Of a stretch of DNA of 64,000 nt, positions 14,346 to 26,200 are shown piece after piece. Numbering within the stretch: the stretch's first letter is position 1; each line of letters opens with the position of its first letter. Made by a program: the position numbers and the translations under genes. The DNA lies in contig VZTG01010183.1 of assembly GCA_013397845.1 (NCBI GenBank), positions 1 through 64,000 of the forward strand. The letters are read 5' to 3'. Under the pieces are notes generated by a model, which saw nothing but the letters and a program-made list of their open reading frames with translations, searched no databases and was not told the origin of the DNA. This stretch comes from Melanocharis versteri (lineage: Eukaryota > Chordata > Aves > Passeriformes > Melanocharitidae).

Positions 14346-17139
14346 TAAGAGAGGATCCTGCTGAAAGATGACCCCTTGTAAAGTCTAGGATTGCTTACTT
14401 GGTAAAGTGGCCTGTTACAGGTTAGTCGAAATATGAGATCAAATCCTAATGGTAAAGTGTGCCTGTATTTTCTTAGTAAAGCATGTTATCTACTGCAAAC
14501 CTAGTATTAGCATAATGAAAAATTTACCCCAAACCTTGCTGACTGTCAAAGTTGTTACTGACAATCTCTGTTCTTTCTACGGATACAGACTGAGGAGAAT
14601 GACTTCTGCAAACCAAAATGTCCATTCAAAAATGCCTTATTAGGAATATAATGCTGATTAGTTGTCATACATTCTATTAATCACAACAAAAACAGAGGAC
14701 TAATTAAATTTGGTTTTCTTATTGCAAGAAGATAAAGAGTGCTTTAGAGATTAACTGTAAACCTGTTCTAATTAGTGCCAAAACGCAGATCAATAATCAT
14801 CTCCATTTCTTCCTGTACTTTGTTATTAATCACAAATTAATGGCCACACACCCCAAAAGAAATGATGGACTCCAGCATTTTTCCCCTGGATATCCACATC
14901 ATTTCACTTTAGATGTCACAGGGTGGCTCCTGCACTGTCTATTCAGGCAACAGAAGCAAAGCCACACAATGTGATGTCAGGCTTCAAGCTACTCTGTAAG
15001 CATGTTTTGTCCATACAAACTGTAATGTATGCTCATCAAAAAGGTTTTTGAAGAAATTTTAATTCCTAATAAAAATTACATGGACCTTTTATTTTGGAAG
15101 TGAATTAAGTTGCCCAAAAGTGTTTGAATACGTGACAGGTTTATACTCTGTTATTAAGATAGCTAACTTTCAAACATCAGCAATACAATTTTGTGAATTG
15201 ATTTCATTGTATTCTCTGATGTTTGGTTTTGCAGCGTGTTTTGATAGTGACCTTTAAATCTCTCCCCTTAGACAGCTGGAGTATTCTTTTCTGTCTCATT
15301 CTTTTCTGTCTCATTCTTTCTCACACCTTCCTTTTTCTGCATGTCTTTGTGAGATTTTTGTGACATTATTCCTGGAGGAATCACATGGTACGTGATTTCA
15401 TTGTAGAGAAAAGAAAGCCAAAGTTGCTTGAAATGAAAGAGGCAATTCCACAGGGAATTGTTGAGCCATGCTACCAACACACTGCTGTTAAAAAACTTGC
15501 ATATGGTTCACTGTTTTATTTTTACAACATAATTGAAAGTGATGTATTTACAAGATTAAATTAATCAATAATAAAAAATAAAATAAGCATTTCCAAGCAG
15601 TGCCTCCAGATTCACTTGTTAGTCAAACCACGAGTTTTTTTTCTGATGTTTCTCTAGGCTGTTTAATTGTTATTTTATGGGACTGTCCTTCTTGTGTGAC
15701 CTACCTTTTACACTAGGGACAGAAATTTAGGTGAGCATTAAGGTGTATTTCCTAACTGATGCTGGAACCAAAACATCTGGAACATCCGTCATTTGGGCAC
15801 GATGGCAGGTGGAGATGGATACATCCCTTGGTGACCAGGAGCCATACCTTCCCCTGTTTTGCACTGTGTCATACAAACTTCCTTCTTCTTTGCTTCAAAT
15901 ACTCTTACCAACTCATGCTAAGTAGTAGAGATAGGAGATTACGGAAGATCAATTCAGTGACGTAAGGATTTGAACATATGCTTGGAATATGAGAGACTGG
16001 TATCTGAGGCTCTGATTCACTGCAGCCACAGCCATAGCCCAGGAGTATTCTCAAGCTGACACACTTCACTGTGAAGTCCAGTAAAAATAAAGCTTTCATT
16101 CTAACAGAGAATTAACAAATGCCAGGAGCTTCGAATTTGAGGAAAATATAGTAAGGGCCTTGTCTCTATTTCTTCTGTTCTGTTAAAAGGGAACATAGAG
16201 TGAAATCTAGAGAGCAGAAGCTCTGTGGATAATCTCCTACCTGGCGGCGACTGTTCCAGAACAGAATTTCAGTGCTTGCAGAGTGCCTGTTACAGTGTTC
16301 AGTCACAGGCGTAACAGGGACAATTTTGAGGAACTTGGTTTATCTTCACTGTAGTGACATTAATGTCTTCAAAACGCATTGCCTCCATAGGAAACAGAAC
16401 TGGGTATTTTGATAGAGGAATAACACTCGATTCTCCAAAGTGTCCTAGTCTGTGCATTGAAGTATCAGTAAGGGAATAGATCTTAAATGAGTCCCAATAG
16501 TTAAATGCTAAATAGTGCTGCTATTTCAACATGACAAAAATTATTTCAGCTTGTATATTTTCTGTTAAGTAGTTTGTGTGTCCTCTCAAATTAATTTAAT
16601 GTCCAAGAACAAATAAATCGCTGGCCCAAAGGGTCTTATTCTAAATAAAACATGGAGTATTTACATTTGCTGATATAAATTATAAATGACTGTTGCAATA
16701 AGGCATTGTATGAGCAGGTTTCTAGGCTAATAAAAATATTCTTAGGCAAGAAAACAAACAAACTAGAAAATGCTTTTTAGAAAAATACCTTTCCTTTTTA
16801 CTCATATGAAACACAGACATACACACACAAAAATGTCCTTCAAAATAATTTGCCTAAAAATTTAATTGTTTTCCTAGATTTTAATTTCTGCGTCTTTCAA
16901 AACTGAATATGTTCAGTATATAAAAATGAAAGAGTAATGGTTTTAATTGTGTAAGTATAATTGCGATATATGGAAAAAAATAAAAAGTATGTTTTCTGAA
17001 ACATATTTTGTAGGAATATGTAATGTATATAATTAATTTTTTAATGTATTTCATTTTAAGGCTGTTTAAAATGAGCTGAAAAGTTTTTGGAGGATATATA
17101 CAGACACGTTATATGGATTAGGTCTTTTTTTAGAGTTTT

Positions 17140-17210
17140 GGCTGAGATATTATTATATTATTGCTATTATTGTATATTATTGATATTGTTATATTTTTGT
17201 TATTAAAGGG
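17140..17210. repeat. AT-rich low-complexity (TTATTA/TATTG)
   Basis: Degenerate TATTAT and TATTG units. A second AT-rich, TATATA-type stretch lies at 17455-17505. Confidence 0.7.
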
Positions 17211-18124
17211 CATATGTCAACAGTATTTTCATGTTCATGCAATGGAGAATACTGTCTCTCAAAGCACAGCCAATCCACTCGTTCATAGTCCCGTCACACT
17301 TGCGGTCAAGAAATAGCCATTGTGAACTGTCGCCTTCAGGATTCCTGAAGCACTTAGATGGTCAGTCTTCACCTTACAGTGCTGTCTCGTGGTTTTCTGC
17401 GTGAAACTTGTATGTGCCAACAAGTATCTTTTATACATGCATACATCACATCTGTATGTATATATGCATATATTATATATATTATACATCATATACATCA
17501 CATTTAATTAGGTGTTTCATCTATGCAGGGTAAACTGTTTGTGCTTTATTTACCCTATGATCAGAAATAATTCCACAGAAAAACACAACTGAGACGAAAG
17601 TTGACCTTATCTTTATGTGATTCAGTTTTAATTCCACAAAACAACATTTACAAAAAAGAAAATAACGTTGGAACTTTCTAGATTAAAACTGAAAACAGTT
17701 TTGTTGATTGTTCTGATGTTTACCTTGAAGAAAATTATCACGTTCTCCTCACAAACTCTTTTAGTTAAGGGCCATTGGTGGCGTCTAGCCAGTGTTGGCA
17801 CATTCAATTGATTATAAAACACAATCTCTAATTAAACAGCAATCTTCCAATCTTAACAATGCGATACTTTCTTTTTTACATCCTTTCTCGTAATTCATTT
17901 TCTGCTTCCAAGCATCATTTTTGTTGGGGGTGCAAGTGGGGAGCCCATAGCAAAATGCTCAGAGCAGCTAAGGCCTGTGAGTGTCCCTGTAGCCCTGGCA
18001 GAGAAACGTGTAAGACACAAGGCTGGGTGCCCCAGAATGTGGTAATCAGCTTCTGAGCCAACTTCTGACCCCACCTTAGCCTCAGGAAAGGGTGACCAGA
18101 TATTTAGGACTTCATACTCAGGTT

Positions 18125-18172
18125 TTTTTCTCCTCATTGTCCCTTCCATTTCAAACCATTTTATGATTCTGT
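18125..18172 (+). mobile_element. possible CR1 3'-tail fragment
   Basis: GTCCCTTCCATTTCAAACC followed by ATTTTATGATTCTGTG resembles the sense CR1 terminus. The element may extend left into the GC-richer 17930-18110 stretch, which I could not assign. Confidence 0.5.
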
Positions 18173-21161
18173 GTGCAAAAGTGAGGAATTTAATCAGCTC
18201 TTCTGTAAGCTTTTCCTCAGATTTCCTACAATGCTTTATTTCCTGTAATTTCTAACTTATCCATATATTTTATGTCTGACATTACATCTGTTTCATATTA
18301 GTCTCTTATTCTCTACCTACTTTCTTATAGATAAGAGCCTGCCAGAGGTTAGGCCATTGCTCAAAATCTAATTTTGTATTGCTTTCTAGTGTCTCACCTG
18401 TAGTGTTCGAGAAATTGTGTCTTCACCTGAAACAAGAATTGCAAGGATTATATGTTTCTAATGTTGAAATTTTACCAAGGAGACTTTTTGCCAACAATCA
18501 TTTTGTGACATTAATTCCCAAACATAGAAGATACTGTCTAAGCACTTGGCCTCAGTATAACTATGCAGGCTTCTGTAGTGGCTCATAAGAAGACAGATAA
18601 TACATTTCATTCTTTGCTGCGCTTGGGGTTACAGCTGAGTGAAGAGACATTAAGCAAAGCTACAATAGCGACATGAGGCACACTAGCTGGATAGAGAAGA
18701 TATGCATAGGTATCTAATTAAAATATCTGATTGTAGTTCTAGGTCCTTTGATTATTTACTCTTAAATCTCCCAGTGCGATGAAAATTATTCAAGCAAAAG
18801 ACACAGACAAGTTCCAAATAAGTACAAAAGCAGCTGCTGTTAAGTAGTTAATCTAGACTTGGACTAGCCTTTAAACTCCTTCACAGCTTATCATAAAAGG
18901 AGCAAAACATTTCATCTTTCAGAGGCAGCAACTGAGACTGTGATGTTATCTTTCTAATGGTACGGCTTTGAACCATGACATTTATTCTGACTTCCACCTT
19001 CATTCCTATTCCTAGCTTTGTGCTGAAAGAGAATTTCATTCATATTTGCAGATATTCTTTTGTAACTTTTATTCAACCTTTACCTTGAGGCTTTCTTTTT
19101 CCCCTTAGGAAAGTTTTTTTTTGAAATTCGATCAATTGAATTTCATGATCACTTTTGAAAGCAAAGAACACTTTATGATAGCTTTATCTCTGCAACAAAG
19201 AGTATATGTTAACAGAAGGGATCCCACTGAGGTAGATTCAAGTATTTTAAGAATTGTCAATTTGACTGATACTGTCTATGTGAATCATTTGAGGACATGA
19301 AGGTGAAAATATGAAGTGTTGTTCTAGCCCATCTAATTGCAAAGCTTTTCTAACAATTTTAATGGAGCCTAGATTCTGCCCCCTCCTTTTACTTACTTCA
19401 CTGAAAAGATAACCAAGCAATAAATAAAAACGTGAGTTACACTTCCTTTCTTTTTTTTCAACATAATAAGCGAGCGGGGAGTACCAGATGGGGAACAGAA
19501 CAGAAATTGGTGACAGGACAAAACCATCAAGTGACTGTGGACATGGTCTGATTGACAAATGGACACAATTTGAGCTTCTGAGTCTTCCAAGAGAGGAGCA
19601 CTACACCATACATGTGCAACAGGCTTGCAGAGCAAGTCTTTGAACCTGAGTGCAGAAGAGAAACCTCTGAGCAGAATGGGCGCAGTTCAGAAGAGGCTGA
19701 AGAGGTATATTTTAGCAACGCTACTTCATAAAAACGAAGTAGCAAGGGGAAAATACAAACCTATTTACTGAGAAGAAATACAGGAGTTTAGATGAACGGT
19801 CATGTCCCCTTAACTCTCCTTTCTCCTAAAGCAGACACAGCTGTTGCTGCTTGTCTTTGAAGAACCCAATTACTTTCTCAATTTTTCCCTTCTTCCTTCT
19901 CTGCCATTTTCTTGATAATTGCTTCCTGTATTTTCACATGAATAGGAGTCTGTGAAGAAGTACAAACCTTAAAACCTATCATACTCCTTCTCCTTCCCAG
20001 AAGAATGGATTCCTCTGCTCTGCCATTGAAAAAGGAAGTGAAGGAGTCAAAGCAGAAGCAGAGAGCTAAAAGGAGAATGTGGATGTTCCTTGAGTAGTAT
20101 AGCATTCATAGGCAATTGTTAGGTCCTCACTGAGTTGTAGCTGGCTGAACAGTGGATTGTCTAATGCCTGGATTAAAGTCGCTCCTTCGTTCTACAAAAT
20201 TCAAAGGTGTCAAGCTAATAAGAAAAAACCCTACCTATATTTAGTGAAAGGAAATTATTGAAACACTTCTAAGACAGAGAACGTGTAAAATTAGACTGAA
20301 AACTAAGAAGAATTGATTTCTATTTAGTTTGTATTTTCTGAGCTGTACACTTACCACAATAAATACAATAGTAATTTTGAAGGCCCTACTTATCCTACTT
20401 TTGAATCTTTCAGGAAGTTTCTATGGACGCATCACACCAGTCCATCAAAACAATTAGCGTTAACTTTGTCTGTTAACTGACTCAGCATCTCATGACAACC
20501 AGCCTATTGGTGAAAAGCACTGGGCCTGTTGCTGCTCTGGTTAGTGTTCTGAAGTCTTTTGTTCAGTTTCATATTTCTACATTATTCTACTTGGTAAAAG
20601 AAAATTATTGAAAAGCAAACATTTTATTAAAAGATACTTATTTTTAATATAGGGTTGCTTAAAATTACTGGTTGCTGGAGAGTTAATCTAAAAAATAAGT
20701 GGAAAGCAGTATGTTTCAGTTAAAGAGCCTTATTGCATAATCAAGAAAGGAATAATTCTGTGAACAGCAATGTGTAGCTTTTCATTTTCATTGGAGAATG
20801 CTGGTCTATGCCAGCCTTTTTGCTAGCACTGATTAGTCTGTCTTTCCCAGTTTCACTGCATCTGTCACACTGATCTTCCTGCTCCTTTCTCTTCCACACC
20901 TATGCCAGCCATCCTTATGAGAGGACAAACAATCTCAAGACAGGTGCCTCTCCCACCACAGGAGTGCACATGGTCAAAGGTGAGAACAGACAATGTAAAA
21001 GGTTGGGTATGGAGCAGAGCTCCCAGCTGTGAGACTCTCTCCCTGTCGATAGCAGAATTTGTTCTGCAGTGACTATAATTTTAGTTATCAATATTAAAAC
21101 ACATCTAAAAATTACAAGAAACTATAGTGGTCCTTTTTATATAAAAGGATAAATAGAGCAT

Positions 21162-21167
21162 TTTATT
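21162..21167 (-). terminator. candidate distal polyadenylation signal AATAAA
   Basis: Canonical hexamer on the minus strand (plus TTTATT), about 1.76 kb past the stop. T- and GT-rich sequence (ATTTTTAGATGTGTTTT on the minus strand) follows at about 21115-21095, as expected downstream of a cleavage site. Confidence 0.45.
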
Positions 21168-22311
21168 AACACTTTTTGCAGCAACAAAAGTGACACAGTC
21201 CACATCTTTTTCATTAAACACAGCAAAAGCTATGGTCACATTTTACATCACTTTGAGGCACAAAGCAAAATACTTCTTTTCTTAAGGTCAAGGTATGATT
21301 GCATTAAAAAAAAGGAGAAAAAACAATCCTCAAGTTGTATATTGCGGTAGCAGGGTTTCCAATCACTAGCACAATACAATGAACAGACCAAGAATCCAGA
21401 ATGGATTATTACATACAATAATAATCAGTTGATTGAATTAAGAAATGGATCATTGTTGTCATTTTAGAGTATTAAGAAGTGGTCTGGTGTTGCTAACTTC
21501 AGTTGGTTCAGTTTGGTTCAATCCCAACAACCCCAAGTATATACAACAAGCTAAATGAAGGTTAATATATTATCCAGAAGATTATGCACTTTATAATGCA
21601 TTGCACTTATTGCTTGGTACACTAATGTTGCAGTCACTGTTGAGTTATGCTAAAAAGACAAGCGTGATGCTTGTTGGCTTCTTTCAACCCAACACTAGTT
21701 ATTTACCACTTTGGTTTGTTGTGAGTTTTTATGTTACTCGTATTCAATGTCCATTATTTTTAGGTTTGATTGAAAGACAAATACATCTTTTATTTCAGGG
21801 ATTTCTAAAATAACAACATTTTCTATAATTACAGTATCTTCAATAAACATATCTATGTATACAACTGTGGCATGATGTGTAAAAATATGAAAGCTATTAA
21901 GGGAAAAATAAGGGTTAAATTATTCTCTGTTTCTTCTATTGGTTTCAAAATATTCTGCAAAACAAATGCATCCTTTTTTACAGGGCTACTTGCTTATAGT
22001 AAACTTCTCTTTGGAATTTTGTAAAAGATTATATTTTTTTCTATGTTATATTGGGTTTTTTTTTTCTCTTTCTAAAGACACCAGTACAAATTCAGAATAT
22101 ACTGCAAGGAATAGAATAATAAAGCTTGTTTTTTGATAAAGGGATTTGCCAAGCTGCCTGAAAAGTCAGATTTAATATTATATATTGTTTTTATATTTGT
22201 TGATAAATGCAGGGAAAAACATGACAATGTCTATAATTTAATGAGATTCTGTAAAGAATAGAAATAAGAATTTGTGCCCAAACATTCTGTATAAAACTCC
22301 TAAATAATTCC

Positions 22312-22317
22312 TTTATT
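22312..22317 (-). terminator. candidate proximal polyadenylation signal AATAAA
   Basis: Canonical hexamer on the minus strand about 610 bases after the stop. Use would give a short 3' UTR. The hexamer is frequent in AT-rich DNA, so this is weak alone. Confidence 0.25.
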
Positions 22318-22926
22318 TATCACAGAGTAGCCTGCAGCATGTAATCACGATAAACATACAATATGCCCTATTTGTTCTTTAGGCTTGATACAGTTACTGT
22401 TAAAGGAACTGGATCAATCCTCATAAATGCCTAGGACTCAACCTTCCTTCTTTAAGAAAGTTCTTGTCCTAGACTAAACACACAACTCCTACATTGCACT
22501 GAGTAAACGTGTGTCTTTAACACAATCTCTTTCAATACAGTGTAACAAATATATAAGTGCATTTTTAATGATCAAGTAATTTTGGCTTTCTAAAAAGAGC
22601 ATTAGATGTGCCAACTTGGTTGCTTAGTTGTGCTTTAATCTTTAATTATGAGTTTTAGCTCTTGTATGCTGTAAAGTATCTAATTGCCACTATATAGTTT
22701 TGACCAGTAAACCCTTAAAACTCTAATGTTTATAGAACAAATATAACCTAATGAAAGTGATAACATCACAACTCATACAGATTGCACTTTGATGTATTTT
22801 TTTTACAGTAAGACCTTCCTGTTTGATATGTGTTTACATGTTTATACCACATTTTATTTCTGTGTGCAAACAATCACAATGAATTTAATCACAAACACTA
22901 CAAAATATACCTAATATTTAGGTTTG

Positions 22927-23259
22927 TTATGAATAATCTCTTTCCTTGTAGTTGTATGAGTCTTGTACTTCCTCTTGTACAAATTCCTCTTTTTTCTCCC
23001 AGCCATTAGGCCAGCCACCATTGACCTGGGTTGTAGCACCATAAGACTTGGTGGTACCATAATTTACATAATTCTGTGTAATGTCCCCTGTCTCTTCAGC
23101 AAGTTCATCTTCATGGATAAAGCCACATTTCTCTTCACTTGTCTGTTCAGGGTCTGCCCAGGGTTGTTTCTCTCCTGAAGCAAATATGCCATAGAAGATC
23201 ACACCTCCATAATGAACTAAAGCAGCAATGAGGAAGACATACTGCCATTCTTCACGTGT
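22927..23259 (-). CDS. SLC17A6: SLC17A6 coding exon 12 (TM12, C-terminal tail, stop)
   Basis: 333 bases including TAA, encoding residues 472-581. TM12 ([20 protein letters not shown]) is followed by an acidic cytosolic tail with [19 protein letters not shown], the tyrosine-containing [16 protein letters not shown] stretch, and [13 protein letters not shown]. The end reads YNYKERDYS, one residue shorter than the mammalian YKDRVDYS end as I remember it. Acceptor TTTACAG|ACACG. Confidence 0.97.
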   Translation of the reverse strand, partial: TREEWQYVFLIAALVHYGGVIFYGIFASGEKQPWADPEQTSEEKCGFIHEDELAEETGDITQNYVNYGTTKSYGATTQVNGGWPNGWEKKEEFVQEEVQDSYNYKERDYS

Positions 23260-26200
23260 CTGTAAAGAAGAAATTCACTAAATCAGAGTAGCACATAGAT
23301 TTACCTACATCTTCTGAGCTGGAAGATTTAAATTAGGAATTGAGGTTGTGACAGTCAGCACAGCTAAAACATTTAAGTGTCCATTTTAGAAATATTTGTA
23401 TCCATCTTTCTTTGAAAAATTTATTAGACCACAAAAGCATCAACCTAGTGGGCATTATAGTGAAGCATGCCTCAAATTTGCATCCCTGGATGCAAGTCCC
23501 AGGCTCCAATATAGATATCCTGGCAAGCTGTATTATAGAAAGGTCTTTCTCGTGAAACCAGTTGTATCAAACTGGAAGATTTGAAAACTGTATTTCCATT
23601 TACCTTGTTCTTTGTCATTGCTCCAACAATTATAGGGCAAACCATTCCAGACAAGGTCCCGACTCCATTAGAAATCCCCATTAAGATGCTAGCATACCTT
23701 GGGGCAATGTCTAAATGGTTGACATTGAATCCTGCAATAGAAAGGTCAGTGAATATTCACACCAAGAGCAGAGCAGTACTTCAGTTGAGAAAAGTGACAT
23801 GACATTTTTACTCTAATATATTTGGGCTGCTTAATTGCATTTCTTTATCCCTGTAAGACTTATAATGCTCAAGTATTCCTAGAGAGGTTTTGGGTTATCA
23901 TTTCCTTTTAAGAAAACATTTTGGAGGGATACCAGGTTAATTTTCTCACAAAATTGCAGTTTAAGAAAACCCCAAAACCTCCCAGCAGTGTCTGTGTGGA
24001 GTGGACAACCCAGAAGATATTTAGGCAGAGAGTTTGTATTTCATGGTCCCTGACATGACCATTTCATGCTGTAAAAAACATGTCATTTCTTCTTCCAGTT
24101 TGTAACATATTCCTTTCCTATCATCCACATTTTTCTCTTTGTCACATAGACCAGCAGAAGGGAGTTCTTTTCTATTCTTCAGTGGTAAATTGGAGAAAAA
24201 AGACTGTATCTATAACTGAATTTCTAATAAATCTTGATAGATATTTACTTGTTCTCTGGCATTTTCAGCAGCACAATTCTGTTGAAAATTGATGCAATAA
24301 CTACTTAAATAATCTAAAGAGACAGAACTAATTGTTCCCAAACTAAGTACTTCAGTAAGTGAAAACAGAAACCAAACCTTTGGATACAGATAGTAAAAGT
24401 GAAAAGGCAGGCAGTATGACATGGTCAGCTTGGGGAAAGTGCAATATACTTCCCAAATCGTACAAAACGGGAACGATAACTTGCAGAATGCATGAGATTA
24501 AGGACAGATTTGATTAGAGGAGATTTGAGACCTTTGGCACAAAATGAAAGAGAGCCCGTTTGAGACATAAGGACCCAGCATGAGAGAGGATACTAAAATC
24601 ACAGTGGGAAAACAAGGGAAGGGCAGGTGACTTGTGTTTGGGAAGACGAAAGGCAAAGGCAAAGGGGTGATGAATCAGCAGGAAAGGAGAATAGCTGAAC
24701 TTTAATTCAGAAAAGAAATTCTAGTAATTAGGCCCCAAAATAAAATAATATAATACTAACAGGTCCCAGATTAATAAAATAATACAATATTAACAAAGCA
24801 ATAACCAGTACACAGTGGAAAAAATAATGAAAAGCTTCTATTTAAACAAAGATGTGTAGATTTAGGTATCATTGTGTAATACCAGTCCATTTGTCTTCCA
24901 TGTTTGATTTCAAGAAAAATCTGTGGTGTACATTAGCATCTTAATGAGAATAGAGTCTAATTTGCTGCAATGAATATGGAAAAGATTGAATTATTTGAAC
25001 AGAAATAATCTAATACAAAAGCTGTAATACCAAATGTACTTTCTTTTGTAATGATCATATATAATGTCCTTTGGGAATTCCAAAGTGAGTGGGCTTTTTA
25101 ACTACTATCCATGAATAAAAGCAAAGCTAGATGTTCTGTCTCTTAAGATAAAATAGTTTAGTATTAATAGTAATATAATCTTACCAGATATGGCAAATCC
25201 ACTAAAGCCCACAGCAAGCACTAAGAATGAAATAGCCACTCCTTTGCTGTGTGAATATCCCACAACGAGAAGAAGAGTTGCTTCCATACCAAAACCTGGT
25301 GGAATAATAAATAAAACCAGGCATCAAATTTAATTCCCTCTCAAATACTGCAGGCCTTAGGATGCCATGATATTTCATAGGAACACAAATAAAACATTAC
25401 CTCAGAGTGGGATATAATCAGGTATTTCTTTCATCTCTAAAAAAGCGCATGTTCTTCCTCTCTCAAATAATCCTTATTTTACTCTTTGTATGCTAATTTA
25501 TTGCTACTTTCTGTCAGTTTTAAGATGAAAATAAATACTTGTGATGTGGTTAGGTCATTCCAGCCAATTCTCATGGGAATATACATTTAACCTGCTTATG
25601 AATTTTCCAGCCCTTACCACAGCTAATGTGGCTTTAACATCTCAGAAGTCAAGGATGTAATCTCACATAGTTGTCTGGGCCTTCTTAGTGCAGAGGGTGT
25701 TTAGATGAGGAGCTAAGAGTAAGTAGCTAATAGTAGGCAAATTACCCTCCAAAAGATCATCTGCTTCTTTAACAGTCTAAATGCTTTTCCAAATACCAAA
25801 TAACTTCATGGAAGTGGCGAATGAGAGCACCTGTGTTTTCTTTTATTTAGTAACCACATCTTCATTGCATAAAAAATGCAGAAAGTATTGCTTCCTAAGT
25901 ACATATAACTGTGTAGTTTGTTTCTTTATTCTATACAGAACACAATATGAACATCAAATCCCTCCAAAAAACTTTTAAATAAAATATGAAAACTTACCTC
26001 CACAGTTCATTATCTTTCTCACATTAGTCGTTGAAACAATCTGCCTGCTTCTTAAAAAGTCTGCAATTTGTCCCCCAATAGGAACAATAATTGTCATCAC
26101 TAAATGTGGCACAGCAGATAAGATACCCACCTAAAATTAAAATTAGAATTAGCAAAGTATAAACCATGAGAAAACCTCGATTCTTCATTTTCTGAAGCAT

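Larger units (their letters stand above)
10000..21144. other. gene-free downstream flank, part 2
   Basis: Noncoding, with the SINE at 10.25 kb, CR1 pieces at 11.3, 14.2 and 18.1 kb, a CA repeat at 13.75 kb and A-rich runs at about 10088-10116. The short frames are scattered on both strands with no recognisable domain. Nothing else is supported. Confidence 0.7.
21145..22926 (-). other. SLC17A6: probable 3' UTR of SLC17A6
   Basis: About 1.8 kb of AT-rich sequence follows the TAA stop, with no repeat recognised and no continuing frame. The right boundary is certain. The left end is inferred from the AATAAA at 21167-21162 with a GT/T-rich stretch just beyond it. The length is compatible with my memory of a long 3' UTR in mammalian SLC17A6, which is not checked. 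Earlier AATAAA motifs (for example 22317-22312) could give shorter forms. Confidence 0.5.

Noticed and set aside
1..21144. FANCF or GAS2 exons, expected downstream from mammalian synteny
   Set aside because: No matching frame found; probably outside the window.
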